Source: Variovorax sp. SG517 (GTDB taxonomy: Bacteria > Pseudomonadota > Gammaproteobacteria > Burkholderiales > Burkholderiaceae_C). Taken from it: 64,000 bases of DNA. A program made the position numbers and the translations under genes. Each line of letters begins with the position of its first letter. The first letter of the stretch is position 1. Shown here piece by piece: positions 53,181 to 62,232 of the stretch. Location: positions 132,080-196,079 of the forward strand of contig NZ_JABMJG010000005.1 of the NCBI RefSeq assembly GCF_013376045.1, in the 5' to 3' direction. The notes below the pieces were generated by a model. It did not search any database and had not been told where the DNA came from. It saw only the letters and a list, made by a program, of their open reading frames with translations.

Positions 53181-53360
53181 GATCTTGGAGGTGTTTGGCT
53201 GTCGGTCAGGCGGACGATGGGCGCGCGGAAAAATGGAAAACCCGAAAGCGCGCGGCGGAGAAAGGACATTGAAAGAAACGAATGTATACCGGCACAGCCT
53301 ACCAGTTGCGCGGCCTGCGCAGCGTCGGCCGTTTCCTATAGGAGCCGGCCCTGCAGACCC

Positions 53361-54983
53361 CTATTGACGGCCCTGTGGGCTTGTGGTCGTGGTCAGCCGC
53401 GAGGCCAGCGCCACCAGCACCAGCACCGGCGCGCCCAGCAGCGCGGTGCCGACGAAGAAGCTGCTGTAGCCGTAGGCGTCCACGAAGGCGCCCGAATAGC
53501 CGGCCAGGAACTTCGGCAGCAGCAGCATCAGCGAGCTGAACAGGGCGTACTGCGTGGCCGAGTAGCTGATGTTGGTGAGGCTCGACAGGTACGCGATGAA
53601 GGCCGCCGAGGCGATGCCGCCGGCCAGGTTGTCGGCCGACACCACCGCGATCAGCGCCGTCAGGTCGTGCCCCCGGGTGGCCAGCCAGGCGAAGAGCAGG
53701 TTGCTGGCGGCGCTGAGCACGGCGCCCATCATCAGCACGCGCATCACGCCCAGGCGGGTGGACAGCACACCGCCGATGAACGTCCCGGCAACCGTCATCA
53801 CCACGCCGTAGATCTTGCTCACGGATGCCACTTCGCTCTTGGTGAATCCCATGTCCACGTAGAAGGGGTTGGCCATGATGCCCATCACCACGTCACTGAT
53901 GCGATAGATGGCGATCAGCGCCAGGATGAGGATTGCCTGCCACATATATCTGCGGAAGAAGTCGGCGAACGGCTGATAGAAGGCTTGAATGAACCAGGCC
54001 ACCAGGGGGGCGAGGAACCGTGGCACCGGAACGCGCCAGCCCAACTTGGCCAAGCCCCGCAGTCCCAGGGCAAACAGCAGGAGGACAGCCAGGACTTGCA
54101 TGAGGCCGATCAATGTCAGGCGCGTATCCGAGAGGCTGAATTCCACCAGGATGCCCAGTGCTGGAAGCACAGCGACGGTCAGCAGTGCTCCCCAGAGCGA
54201 AACGCCGGTGCTGAGCACTTGCTCGCGCACCAAGAGGCTTGCAGCCGCTTGCTTGCTTCGGTCGACGGGCATTGGCTCGGGCGACAGCAGCACCGTGATC
54301 ACGCCGACGGCCATCGAGCCCGCCATGACCAGGTAGGCCGTCTTCCAGGCGCCGTTCTGATAAGCCGCCGCGCCCGTGGCCGCCACCGTGGGCGCAACCT
54401 CGGCCCAGGCCGCGACCCACAGCACGCCCGCGCCGGCCCAGATCATCGCGAGCCGGTAGCCCGTCTGGTAGGCGGCGGCCAGCGCGGCCTGCTTGCGCGG
54501 CTCGGCCGATTCGATGCGGAAGGCGTCCAGCGCGATGTCCTGCGTGGCCGAGCCGAAGGCCACCACCAGCGCGCACCAGACCAGCGGCGTGAGCCCGTGG
54601 CGCGGGTCGTTGACCGCCATGCCTGCCAGCCCCGCGATGACCATGCACTGCGCCAGCAGCAGCCAGCCCCGGCGGCGCCCCAGCAAGGTGGTGAGCGGCG
54701 GCAGCGGCAGCCGGTCGACCAGCGGCGCCCAGACCCACTTGAAGCCGTAGGCCAGCCCGACCCAGCTCAAATAGCCGATGGTGGTGCGGTCGATGCCCGC
54801 CTCGCGCAGGCGGAAGCTCAGCGTGCCCAGCACCAGCAGCAGCGGCAGCCCGGCCGAGAAGCCCAGCGCCAGCATGCGCAGGGTGGCGGGTTCCAGGTAG
54901 ACCTTCAGCGCGTCGCGCCAGGGCGGAGAGGGGGGCGTGGGGGTTTCTGCGGGCGAGGCGGACATGTGCCCCGGATTGTCCAT
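53361..54983 (-). CDS. ampG: AmpG-family muropeptide permease (MFS)
   Basis: A 540-residue inner-membrane protein with about fourteen hydrophobic segments and AmpG features: LRMLALGFSAGLPLLLVLGT, GYLSWVGLAYGFKWVWAPLV with the DRLPLP loop, and SATQDIALDAFRIESAEPRK. AmpG imports anhydro-muropeptides for cell-wall recycling and, in some species, ampC induction; no beta-lactamase gene is in the window. MSASPAET at 54965 is an alternative start. The gene is divergent from the M48 protease gene, 59 bases away. Confidence 0.9.
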   Translation of the reverse strand: MDNPGHMSASPAETPTPPSPPWRDALKVYLEPATLRMLALGFSAGLPLLLVLGTLSFRLREAGIDRTTIGYLSWVGLAYGFKWVWAPLVDRLPLPPLTTLLGRRRGWLLLAQCMVIAGLAGMAVNDPRHGLTPLVWCALVVAFGSATQDIALDAFRIESAEPRKQAALAAAYQTGYRLAMIWAGAGVLWVAAWAEVAPTVAATGAAAYQNGAWKTAYLVMAGSMAVGVITVLLSPEPMPVDRSKQAAASLLVREQVLSTGVSLWGALLTVAVLPALGILVEFSLSDTRLTLIGLMQVLAVLLLFALGLRGLAKLGWRVPVPRFLAPLVAWFIQAFYQPFADFFRRYMWQAILILALIAIYRISDVVMGIMANPFYVDMGFTKSEVASVSKIYGVVMTVAGTFIGGVLSTRLGVMRVLMMGAVLSAASNLLFAWLATRGHDLTALIAVVSADNLAGGIASAAFIAYLSSLTNISYSATQYALFSSLMLLLPKFLAGYSGAFVDAYGYSSFFVGTALLGAPVLVLVALASRLTTTTSPQGRQ

Positions 54984-55042
54984 GAGCGAAGGCCCGGGTT
55001 CCCGGGCTTCTTGTCTTCATTTGTTCCTATCATCCGGCTCCT

Positions 55043-55906
55043 ATGTGCACACGATGCGATCGCCCCTTTTCCGCCGTTCCCGCTCCCTCCGTAGCTTCCG
55101 CATGGAATCCGCGGCGCGCCTTCCTGCTGGCGGCCGCCGGCGCGGTGCTCGCGAAGCCGGCCCTGGCGCAGGTCGAGGTGGGCAAGCCCTCGGTGGCGCG
55201 CAACCTCGTGCCGGCGGACCAGATCGAGACGGCCGGCGTGCAGCAATATGGCCAGCTGCTCGCACAGGCGCGCGCCAAGGGGGCGCTGGCGGGCGACGGC
55301 AATCCGCAGCTGCAGCGCCTGCGGGCCATCGCCGCGCGGCTCATCCCGTTCGCCACGCCGTGGAACGCACGCGCGCGCGACTGGAAGTGGGAGGTCAACC
55401 TGATCGGCAGCAAGCAGATCAACGCCTTCTGCATGCCCGGCGGCAAGATCGCCTTCTTCACCGGCATCCTCGAGCAGCTCAAGCTCACCGACGACGAGGT
55501 CGCGATGGTGATGGGCCACGAGATGGCCCACGCCCTGCGCGAGCATGCACGCGCCCGCCTGGCCAAGAACGCGGGCACGGGCGCGGCGCTCTCCATCGGT
55601 GCGCAGCTGCTCGGCTGGGGGCAGGTGGGCGACCTGGCCGCGCGCGCCGGCACGCAGCTCATCACGCTCAAGTTCAGCCGCAGCGACGAGACCGAGGCCG
55701 ACCTCGTGGGGCTCGAACTCGCGGCGCGCGCGGGCTACGACCCGAAGGCGTCGGTGTCGCTGTGGCAGAAGATGGCCACGGCGTCGAAGAACCAGGGCGG
55801 CCTGAGCTTCCTTTCGACGCACCCGAGCGGGCCCGACCGCATCGCGAAGCTGGAAGCGAACCTGCCCAAGGTCGAGAAGCTCTACCGCGACGCAAGGAAG
55901 AGCTGA
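55043..55906 (+). CDS. M48-family metalloprotease
   Basis: A 287-residue zinc protease. An N-terminal signal (RRAFLLAAAGAVLAKPALAQ, residues 24-43) exports it to the periplasm; the zinc motif is HEMAH (His159, Glu160, His163) and the third ligand is Glu216 in RSDETEADLVG. It resembles BepA/LoiP-type M48 proteases that act in outer-membrane quality control, but lacks a TPR domain. It ends just before a long hairpin repeat at 55917-56022. No ribosome site stands out at the chosen ATG. Confidence 0.9.
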   Translation: MCTRCDRPFSAVPAPSVASAWNPRRAFLLAAAGAVLAKPALAQVEVGKPSVARNLVPADQIETAGVQQYGQLLAQARAKGALAGDGNPQLQRLRAIAARLIPFATPWNARARDWKWEVNLIGSKQINAFCMPGGKIAFFTGILEQLKLTDDEVAMVMGHEMAHALREHARARLAKNAGTGAALSIGAQLLGWGQVGDLAARAGTQLITLKFSRSDETEADLVGLELAARAGYDPKASVSLWQKMATASKNQGGLSFLSTHPSGPDRIAKLEANLPKVEKLYRDARKS

Positions 55907-55916
55907 GCTTCTTGCT

Positions 55917-56022
55917 CCCTCTCCCCTCGGGGCAGGGATGAGGGCGACGGCCTCTAGATAGAAGCCGCGCTTCACTCTGCGCACCTGCCCTCACCCCAAC
56001 CCTCTCCCCGAGGGGAGAGGGG
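55917..56022. repeat. Palindromic C/G-tract repeat between the M48 and allophanate hydrolase genes
   Basis: Two arms of about 30 bases (55917-55945 with CCCTCTCCCCTCGGGG, and 55987-56022 with CTCTCCCCGAGGGGAGAG) are near reverse complements, with a middle of about 40 bases. It is a dispersed repeat type I recall from Comamonadaceae genomes. It separates the M48 gene from the sigma-54 promoter that follows and may block read-through. Confidence 0.75.
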
Positions 56023-56068
56023 GTCAATACCAGACACGAATTCCGATCCGCGCGCACGGCGTTCGCGC

Positions 56069-56084
56069 TGGCATGCCGCTTGCA
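56069..56084 (+). promoter_or_regulatory. Sigma-54 promoter of the allophanate hydrolase operon
   Basis: TGGCATG-CCGC-TTGCA matches the -24/-12 consensus TGGCACG-N4-TTGCW at all but one position, with exactly ten bases between GG and GC. The predicted transcription start near 56095 leaves a leader of about 22 bases before the ATG at 56118. The bases after the -12 element resemble those of the promoter at 61063. Confidence 0.8.
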
Positions 56085-56117
56085 TCTCAACTTGTACACA
56101 TGTTTGGATGCCTGAAG

Positions 56118-57866
56118 ATGGTGCATGAACAAAACCCGAAAAGCGGAACGCCCGAAGCCGCCTGGATCGCCAGGTTCGCCTCGCCAGTGGTGCACACGCA
56201 CGCCGCGGTGGCGCTGGATTTCGCCCTGCCGCTCGCCGGGCTGCGCTTCGCGGTCAAGGACAACATCGACGTCGCTGGCGTGCCCACCACCGCCGCCTGC
56301 CCGGCCTTCGAGCACCTGCCGGAGGTGCATGCGGGCGCGGTGCAGCGCTTGCTCGAAGCCGGTGCATCGCTGACCGGCAAGACCAACCTCGACCAGTTCG
56401 CCTGCGGCCTGAACGGCACGCGCTCTCCCTATGGCGAGGTGCCCAACGCCTTCGACGCGCGCTACGTGTCGGGCGGCTCCAGTTCGGGCTCGGCCTACGT
56501 GGTGGCCGCGGGCGAGGTCGACTTCGCCCTGGGCACCGACACCGCCGGCTCCGGCCGCGTGCCGGCCGGGCTCAACAACATCGTCGGCCTCAAGCCCTCG
56601 CGCGGGCTGCTGAGCGCCTTCGGCGTGGTGCCCGCCGCGCAGAGCGCCGACTGCGTCTCCATCTTCGCGCGCACCGTCGCCACCGCGGTCGACGTGCTGC
56701 TGGCAGCCGCCGGCCACGACGCGCGCGATCCGTATTCACGGAACATCGACCTGCGTCGCGAGCCGCTGCCCGCGCGCTTCCGCTTCGGCGTGCCCGACCG
56801 GCTGAGCTTCTTCGGCGACGCCGCCGCCGAGCAGGCCTTCGGCGATGCGGTCGCGCGGCTGCTCGCCATGGGCGGCACGCCCGTCAGCATCGCCTACGCA
56901 CCGCTCGCGGAGGCGGCCGGGATGCTCTATGAGAGCGCACTGGTCGCCGAGCGCTACGCCGCGGTGCGCGAGTTCTTCGACGCGCATGCCGACGAAGTCA
57001 TCGAGCCCGTGCGCGGCATCCTCGCGAGCGGACAGGGCTACAGCGCAGCCGACGTGTTCGACGCTCAGACTAAGCTGCGCGCCATCGCGCAGAAGGTCGA
57101 GCCGATGTGGCGCGACATCGACCTGCTGCTCGTGCCCACCGCGCCCACGCACTACACCCGCGAGCAGATGCGCGCCGATCCGGTGGTGCTCAACCGCAAT
57201 CTGGGTGCGTACACCAACTTCGTCAACCTGCTCGACTACGCCGCGCTCTCGGTGCCCAGCAGCCTGCGCGCGGACGGTCTGCCTTTCGGCATCACTTTGA
57301 TCGGCCCCTGCGGCAGCGATCTCGCACTCGCCGAGCTGGGCCAGCGCTTCCACCACGCCACAGGCCTTGCCCAGGGCGCGACCGGCGAGCCTCTGCCGCC
57401 GCTGCGCGCCATTCCGGGGCTCGCCGCGCCGGGCGCCAGCACCTTGCCGATCGCCGTCGTCGGTGCACATCTCTCGGGCATGCCGCTCAACAGCCAGCTG
57501 ACCGAGCGCGGCGCCACCCTGGTGCGCGCCACCACCACCGCGCCGGCCTACAGGCTTCACGCGCTGCCGGGCACCGTGCCGCCCAAGCCCGGACTGCGGC
57601 GCGTGGCCGAAGGCGAGGAAGGCGATGAGGGCGATGAAGGCGCCGCCATCGCGCTGGAGGTGTGGGCCGTGCCGCTCGCGCAGGTCGGCAGCTTCCTTGC
57701 GCTGATCCCGCCACCGCTGGGCCTCGGCAGCGTCGAGCTGGCCGACGGCAGCTGGGTGAAGGGATTCATCTGCGAAGGCCACGCGCTGGCCGGCGCGCAG
57801 GACGTGACCCATCACGGCGGCTGGCGCGCCTACGTCGCGAGCCGCGCCACCCCGAGTTCCAACTGA
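56118..57866 (+). CDS. atzF: Allophanate hydrolase (AtzF-type)
   Basis: A 582-residue amidase-signature enzyme that splits allophanate to ammonia and CO2. The catalytic triad lies at Lys47 (AVKDNIDVAG), a serine of the GGSSSGSA loop (121-123) and the nucleophile Ser145 (GTDTAGSGRVPAG). After the amidase domain (to about residue 430) there is the C-terminal domain typical of AtzF/DUR1-type hydrolases, ending AGAQDVTHHGGWRAYVA. The start at 56118 fits the sigma-54 transcription start better than the ATG at 56100. Urea carboxylase is not nearby, so allophanate probably comes from ureide or biuret breakdown. Confidence 0.87.
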   Translation: MVHEQNPKSGTPEAAWIARFASPVVHTHAAVALDFALPLAGLRFAVKDNIDVAGVPTTAACPAFEHLPEVHAGAVQRLLEAGASLTGKTNLDQFACGLNGTRSPYGEVPNAFDARYVSGGSSSGSAYVVAAGEVDFALGTDTAGSGRVPAGLNNIVGLKPSRGLLSAFGVVPAAQSADCVSIFARTVATAVDVLLAAAGHDARDPYSRNIDLRREPLPARFRFGVPDRLSFFGDAAAEQAFGDAVARLLAMGGTPVSIAYAPLAEAAGMLYESALVAERYAAVREFFDAHADEVIEPVRGILASGQGYSAADVFDAQTKLRAIAQKVEPMWRDIDLLLVPTAPTHYTREQMRADPVVLNRNLGAYTNFVNLLDYAALSVPSSLRADGLPFGITLIGPCGSDLALAELGQRFHHATGLAQGATGEPLPPLRAIPGLAAPGASTLPIAVVGAHLSGMPLNSQLTERGATLVRATTTAPAYRLHALPGTVPPKPGLRRVAEGEEGDEGDEGAAIALEVWAVPLAQVGSFLALIPPPLGLGSVELADGSWVKGFICEGHALAGAQDVTHHGGWRAYVASRATPSSN

Positions 57867-57880
57867 TCAGAGGAGTTCCG

Positions 57881-58888
57881 ATGAGCATCCAACAACACTC
57901 TCCCGCCGCACGCCGGCGACGCCAGCTGCTGCAGGCCGGCGCCGCGGGCCTGGCCGTGTTGGCCGCGCCCGCCATCGTGCGCGCGCAGGGCGCGGCTGCG
58001 AAGCTGCGCATCGGCTTCTGGCCGGTGGCCGCCGGCCTGCCGTTCTTCGCGGCGGTCGACAAGGGCTACTTCAAGGAAGCCGGCCTCGACGTGGAGCCGC
58101 TGAAGTTCGCCGGCGCGCAGCAGGTGATGGAAGGCATGCTCGCCGGCCGCTGCGACGGCAGCGCCAACGGCACCGGCTCGGCCAACCTCGCCATCGGCGA
58201 GATCGCGCAGCCCGGCCTGTTCAAGATCTTTTGCACCAACCCGAGCAACGCGAAGTACGTGCTCGACGAATTCATCGTCGCCAAGGACAGCCCCGTGAAG
58301 AGCGTGGCCGAGCTCGCCGGCAAGAAGGTTGCATCGGGCCCCGGCATCCAGAACGTCACGCTGTGCAAGACCATGCTGGAGCGCGCGGGCGCCAAGGGTG
58401 CGACCGTGAGCGAGCTGCCCATCGGCCAGCACGTGGCCGCGCTGGTCGCAGGCCAGGTCGACGCCTGCTACACGCTGGAGCCCACCGGCACCGTGGGCCG
58501 CATGAACGGCACCACGCGCGTAGTCGAAGCCGGCGTGGTCGCCAAATACATCCTCGGCGACCCGATGGCGCCGTGGCATGGCGGTGCCGCCAGCCTCACG
58601 AGCGACTTCATCAAGAAGAACCCCGAGGTCGCGAAGAAGTACATCGCCGCCTACGCGCGCGGCGTGGAGCTGGTGCGCACCAAGCCCGACGAGGCGCGGC
58701 AGTTCATGAAGGGCTACACCGCCATCGAGGGCAAGCTCACGGCCGAGGTGCCGCTCGCGTCGTACATGCTCTACAGCGAGTTCAAGCCCAGCGACGTCGC
58801 GTACTTCCAGAAGTTCTACGACCTGTTCACCGAGAAAGGCATCTTCGAGAAGAAGGTGGCGGTGGATGGCCTGCTCTACAAGGCCTGA
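57881..58888 (+). CDS. ABC transporter substrate-binding protein (SsuA/NMT1-like)
   Basis: A 335-residue periplasmic binding protein. A Tat-like twin-arginine signal (RRRRQLLQAG, residues 11-20) ends near IVRAQ. The NMT1/SsuA domain has LRIGFWPVAAGLPFFAAVDK and GLDVEPLKFAGAQQVMEGML. It follows the allophanate hydrolase gene after 14 bases with an AGAGGAG ribosome site. Permease and ATPase genes follow after a hairpin repeat. The ligand is unknown; a nitrogen compound related to allophanate is likely. Confidence 0.9.
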   Translation: MSIQQHSPAARRRRQLLQAGAAGLAVLAAPAIVRAQGAAAKLRIGFWPVAAGLPFFAAVDKGYFKEAGLDVEPLKFAGAQQVMEGMLAGRCDGSANGTGSANLAIGEIAQPGLFKIFCTNPSNAKYVLDEFIVAKDSPVKSVAELAGKKVASGPGIQNVTLCKTMLERAGAKGATVSELPIGQHVAALVAGQVDACYTLEPTGTVGRMNGTTRVVEAGVVAKYILGDPMAPWHGGAASLTSDFIKKNPEVAKKYIAAYARGVELVRTKPDEARQFMKGYTAIEGKLTAEVPLASYMLYSEFKPSDVAYFQKFYDLFTEKGIFEKKVAVDGLLYKA

Positions 58889-58896
58889 GATGAAGC

Positions 58897-58993
58897 TCGC
58901 CCCCAGCCTTCGCGCACTTCGTGTCGCTTCGTCAACCCCCTACCGGGGGCAACACCCGAGGCCCGGCAAAGCCGGTTCCTCGGTGTTCCTGAA
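58897..58993 (+). repeat. Comamonadaceae-type two-hairpin repeat, copy 2 (between binding-protein and permease genes)
   Basis: Same family as 5761-5858 and 62233-62335. First hairpin CCCCCTACCGGGGG, second stem with AACACC/GGTGTT ends around GCCCGGCAAAGCCGG. Compared with copy 1, the paired ends changed from GAC/GTC to AAC/GTT on both sides, so pairing is kept. Confidence 0.85.
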
Positions 58994-59017
58994 AAAGCAG
59001 TCCTGAAGGAGTTCCCA

Positions 59018-59845
59018 ATGGCTGAAGCCAATGTCGCCACGGCCGCGCCGTGGACCCCGCCGGCCGGCACGGCCACCGCCGCGCCGAAGCCGCCGCTGCG
59101 CGACCGCATGCTGCCCTTCATCGGTCCGGTGGTGCTGTTCATCGTGTGGGACCTGGTGGTACGGCTCGGCTTCATCAAGCCGATCCTGCTGCCCACGCCC
59201 GCCGACACCGTCTCCGCGCTCGTTACCGGCCTGGCCGGCGGCCCGCTGCTCACCGACTTCGCCATGACCGTGTGGCGCACGGTGCAGGCCTTCGTCATCG
59301 CGGCGGTGGTCGGCGTGCCGCTGGGCGTGCTGCTCGGCAGCAACGAGAAGGCGTACCGCAGCGTGGAGTTCCTGATCGACTTCTTTCGCTCCACGCCGTC
59401 GTCGGCGCTCATTCCGCTGTTCCTGCTGATCTTCGGCGTGAGCGACGTCAACAAGGTGGCTATCGCGGCCTTCGGCGCGCTGCTCATCGTGGTGTTCAAC
59501 AGCGCCTACGGCGTCATCAACGCCCGCAAGCAGCGCGTGATGGCGGCGCGCGTCATGGGTGCATCGCGCTGGCAGATCTTCAAGGACGTGCTGGTGTGGG
59601 AAAGCCTGCAGCCCAGCTTCGTGGGCCTGCGCTCGGCGGTGTCGATGGCGCTGGTGATCGTCATCGTGGCCGAGATGTTCATCGGCTCCGATACAGGCCT
59701 GGGCCATCGGATCATCGATGCGCAGCAGGTGCTCAACGTGAAGAGCATGTACGCGGCGATCCTCTCGGCGGGTGCGCTGGGCTACGCGCTGAACATCCTC
59801 TTCCTGGTCGCCGAGCGCCGCATCGTTCACTGGAGCGGAAGATGA
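59018..59845 (+). CDS. ABC transporter permease (SsuC-like)
   Basis: A 275-residue inner-membrane permease of the taurine/nitrate/sulfonate ABC class with six membrane segments ([20 protein letters not shown] near residue 31). The EAA-type loop that contacts the ATPase is [20 protein letters not shown] (about residues 179-198). A good AAGGAG ribosome site precedes the ATG. Its stop overlaps the ATPase start by four bases. A hairpin repeat separates it from the binding-protein gene. Confidence 0.92.
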   Translation: MAEANVATAAPWTPPAGTATAAPKPPLRDRMLPFIGPVVLFIVWDLVVRLGFIKPILLPTPADTVSALVTGLAGGPLLTDFAMTVWRTVQAFVIAAVVGVPLGVLLGSNEKAYRSVEFLIDFFRSTPSSALIPLFLLIFGVSDVNKVAIAAFGALLIVVFNSAYGVINARKQRVMAARVMGASRWQIFKDVLVWESLQPSFVGLRSAVSMALVIVIVAEMFIGSDTGLGHRIIDAQQVLNVKSMYAAILSAGALGYALNILFLVAERRIVHWSGR

Positions 59846-60675
59846 AAGCCACGCAGGACATCGTCATCAACGGCCCGGTGTACGCCGACGTTCCGAAGCC
59901 GGCCTTCAAACCCGGCCCGGCGGGCACGCACATCACCATCCGCGGGCTCACCAAGTACTTCGCGGGCTGGCCGCTGTACGACAACTTCGACCTCGACATC
60001 CCCAAGCACGCGATCGTCTCGGTGTTCGGCCCCAACGGCTGCGGCAAGTCCACCCTCATCAACATGATCGCGGGGCTCATTCCCATCGACTCGGGCGAGA
60101 TCCTGTTCGACGGCAAGCAGCGCAAGGACACCAAGATCGGCTACGTGTTCCAGAACTACCGCGAGGCGATGTTCCCGTGGATGCGCACCATCGACAACAT
60201 CGCCTATCCGCTGAAGCTCGAAGGACGCAGCAAGGCCGAGGTCGACCGGCGCATGGAAGAGCTGGTGGCCTCCTTCGACGTGAAGTTCGACCTCGCGCGC
60301 TATCCGTACGAACTCTCCGGTGGCCAGCAGCAGACCGCGTCGATCATGCGCGCGCTCGCGCCCAACCCGGAGGTTCTGTTTCTCGACGAGCCCTTCTCCG
60401 CGCTCGACTTCGAGATGACGCTCTTCATCCGCGAGAAGCTGCAGGAGGTGTTCATGCAGACCGGCACCACGATGCTGCTGGTGTCGCACGACCTCGAGGA
60501 GGCGGTGTACCTCGCCGACGAGGTGCTGCTGCTGACCAAGCGGCCCACCCGCGTGGCCGAGATCCTGCGCTACGGCGACGCGCGCCCGCGCACCGTCGAC
60601 ACGCTGAGCACCGAGAGCTTCGTCGCGATGAAGAAGCTCAGCCTGGACATCTTCCAGCGCGAGGTTCGCAGGTGA
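59842..60675 (+). CDS. ABC transporter ATP-binding protein (SsuB-like)
   Basis: A 277-residue ATPase. Walker A is [10 protein letters not shown] (about residues 63-72), the Q loop is [14 protein letters not shown], the signature is [12 protein letters not shown] and Walker B is [11 protein letters not shown] with the H loop in [11 protein letters not shown]. It energises the SsuC-like permease. The start overlaps the permease stop and the end overlaps the HpxZ-like gene start, both by four bases. An N-terminal extension of about 30 residues precedes the ATPase fold. Confidence 0.93.
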   Translation: MKATQDIVINGPVYADVPKPAFKPGPAGTHITIRGLTKYFAGWPLYDNFDLDIPKHAIVSVFGPNGCGKSTLINMIAGLIPIDSGEILFDGKQRKDTKIGYVFQNYREAMFPWMRTIDNIAYPLKLEGRSKAEVDRRMEELVASFDVKFDLARYPYELSGGQQQTASIMRALAPNPEVLFLDEPFSALDFEMTLFIREKLQEVFMQTGTTMLLVSHDLEEAVYLADEVLLLTKRPTRVAEILRYGDARPRTVDTLSTESFVAMKKLSLDIFQREVRR

Positions 60676-61052
60676 CGCCCGAGATCAACATTCCCGAGGT
60701 GCTCGCCGAAGTGCAGGCCGTGTTCGCGCGTTACGAGGCGGCGCTCATCGGCAACGACCGCGCGACGCTCGACGAGCTCTTCTGGAACAGCCCGCACACG
60801 CTGCGCTACGGCTTCTCGGAGAACCACTACGGCCACGCCGACATCGCGGCCTTCCGCGCCTCGCTGCCCGTGCAGAGCCCGCCGCGCGAGCTGCTGCGCA
60901 CCGTCATCACCACCTACGGCCGCGACTTCGCGACCGCGAACGTCGAGTTCCGCCGCGAGGGCAGCCTCCAGACCGGCCGCCAGAGCCAGACCTGGATGCG
61001 CACGGACGAAGACTGGCGCGTGGTCGCCGCCCACGTGAGCCTGCTCGGCTGA
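60672..61052 (+). CDS. HpxZ-like (DUF3225) protein
   Basis: A 126-residue protein of the NTF2-like HpxZ family ([20 protein letters not shown], then [20 protein letters not shown], then [20 protein letters not shown]). Such proteins occur with amidases in purine, oxalurate and s-triazine catabolism; a member (AtzH) is linked to cyanuric acid breakdown. The start is GTG overlapping the ATPase stop by four bases. The position supports a role in making or processing the allophanate substrate. The reaction is not shown here. Confidence 0.83.
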   Translation: MTPEINIPEVLAEVQAVFARYEAALIGNDRATLDELFWNSPHTLRYGFSENHYGHADIAAFRASLPVQSPPRELLRTVITTYGRDFATANVEFRREGSLQTGRQSQTWMRTDEDWRVVAAHVSLLG

Positions 61053-61062
61053 GCCCTCGCCA

Positions 61063-61078
61063 GGGCACGTTTTTTGCA
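61063..61078 (+). promoter_or_regulatory. Sigma-54 promoter of the BMP transporter operon
   Basis: GGGCACG-TTTT-TTGCA matches the -24/-12 consensus except the first base, with exactly ten bases between GG and GC. The predicted start near 61089 is 14 bases before the ATG at 61103, and GGAG lies in between as the ribosome site. The following bases CCTCAACCTGTA nearly match TCTCAACTTGTA after the promoter at 56069. Confidence 0.8.
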
Positions 61079-61102
61079 CCTCAACCTGTAACGGAGAACG
61101 CC

Positions 61103-62230
61103 ATGACCCGCCATCTCAATCGCCGCGATTCGCTCAAGACACTGGCCGCGCTGGGCACCGCCGGCAGCCTCGGAAGCTGGAGCGCGCTCGCCGCCGCCCA
61201 GGCCAAGCCCAAGCCGCTCACGGTCGGCGTGATCTACGTCGGCGCGCGCGACGACTACGGCTACAACCAGGCGCACGCCATGGCCGCCGCCGAGATCAAG
61301 AAGCTGCCCGGCGTGAAGGTGGTCGAGGAAGAGAACGTGCCCGAGACCGCCGCGGTGCAGAAGACCATGGCCGGCATGATCTCGCAGGACGGCGCCGGCC
61401 TGCTCTTTCCCACCTCGTTCGGCTACTTCGATCCGCACATCCTCGCGGTGGCGCCCAAGAACCCCGACGTGCGCTTCTCGCACTGCGGCGGCCTCTGGAC
61501 CGAGGGCAAGCACCCGAAGAACGTCGGCAGCTTCTTCGGCTACATCGACGAGTGCCAGTACCTCAACGGCGTGATCGCCGCGCACATGACGAAGAGCAAC
61601 AAGATCGCCTTCGTCGCCGCCAAGCCCATTCCGCAGGTGCTGCGCAACATCAACGCCTTCACGCTCGGCGCGCGCTCGGTCAAGCCGAACATCACCTGCA
61701 GCGTGATCTTCACGGGCGACTGGTCGATGGCGGTGAAGGAGGCGGAAGCCACCAACAGCCTGGCCGACCAGGGCTGCGACGTGTTCACCATGCACGTGGA
61801 CGGCCCCAAGGTGGTGGTCGAGACGGCCGCCAAGCGCGGCAAGATGGTCTGCGGCTACCACGCGAGCCAGGCCAAGCTGGCGCCCAATGCGTACCTCACG
61901 GGCGCCGAGTGGAACTGGCTCACCGCCTACAAGACTGTCATCGAGGCCGCGCAGACCGGCAAGCCGCACCCCAACTTCCTGCGCGGCGGCCTGAAGGAAG
62001 GCTACGTGAAGATGTCGGCCTACGGACCCATGGTGCCCGACGCCGCGAAGAAGCAGGCCGACGAGATCAAGGCGAAGATGATCGCGGGCAGCTTCGACAT
62101 CTTCAAGGACGGCATCAAGGACAACAAGGGCGCGGTCGTCGTGCCCGCGGGCAAGGTCCTGAAGCAGACCGACCTGGAGCTCGAGAAGATGAACTACCTC
62201 GTCGAAGGCGTCGTCGGAAGCATCGGATGA
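61103..62230 (+). CDS. BMP-family ABC transporter substrate-binding protein
   Basis: A 375-residue periplasmic receptor of the BMP/PnrA family (purine nucleoside and related ligands). It has a Tat signal (NRRDSLKTLAALGTAGSLGS, residues 6-25), then KPLTVGVIYVGARDDYGYNQ and, later, DQGCDVFTMHVDGPKVVVET, typical of the family. Two permease genes of the matching type follow after a hairpin repeat. The predicted ligand is a nucleobase, nucleoside or ureide, in line with the upstream amidase genes. Confidence 0.92.
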   Translation: MTRHLNRRDSLKTLAALGTAGSLGSWSALAAAQAKPKPLTVGVIYVGARDDYGYNQAHAMAAAEIKKLPGVKVVEEENVPETAAVQKTMAGMISQDGAGLLFPTSFGYFDPHILAVAPKNPDVRFSHCGGLWTEGKHPKNVGSFFGYIDECQYLNGVIAAHMTKSNKIAFVAAKPIPQVLRNINAFTLGARSVKPNITCSVIFTGDWSMAVKEAEATNSLADQGCDVFTMHVDGPKVVVETAAKRGKMVCGYHASQAKLAPNAYLTGAEWNWLTAYKTVIEAAQTGKPHPNFLRGGLKEGYVKMSAYGPMVPDAAKKQADEIKAKMIAGSFDIFKDGIKDNKGAVVVPAGKVLKQTDLELEKMNYLVEGVVGSIG

Positions 62231-62232
62231 CA

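Noticed and set aside
56100..56117. Upstream ATG for the allophanate hydrolase (MFGCLK start)
   Set aside because: It would lie about 5 bases after the predicted sigma-54 transcription start, leaving no room for a ribosome site.
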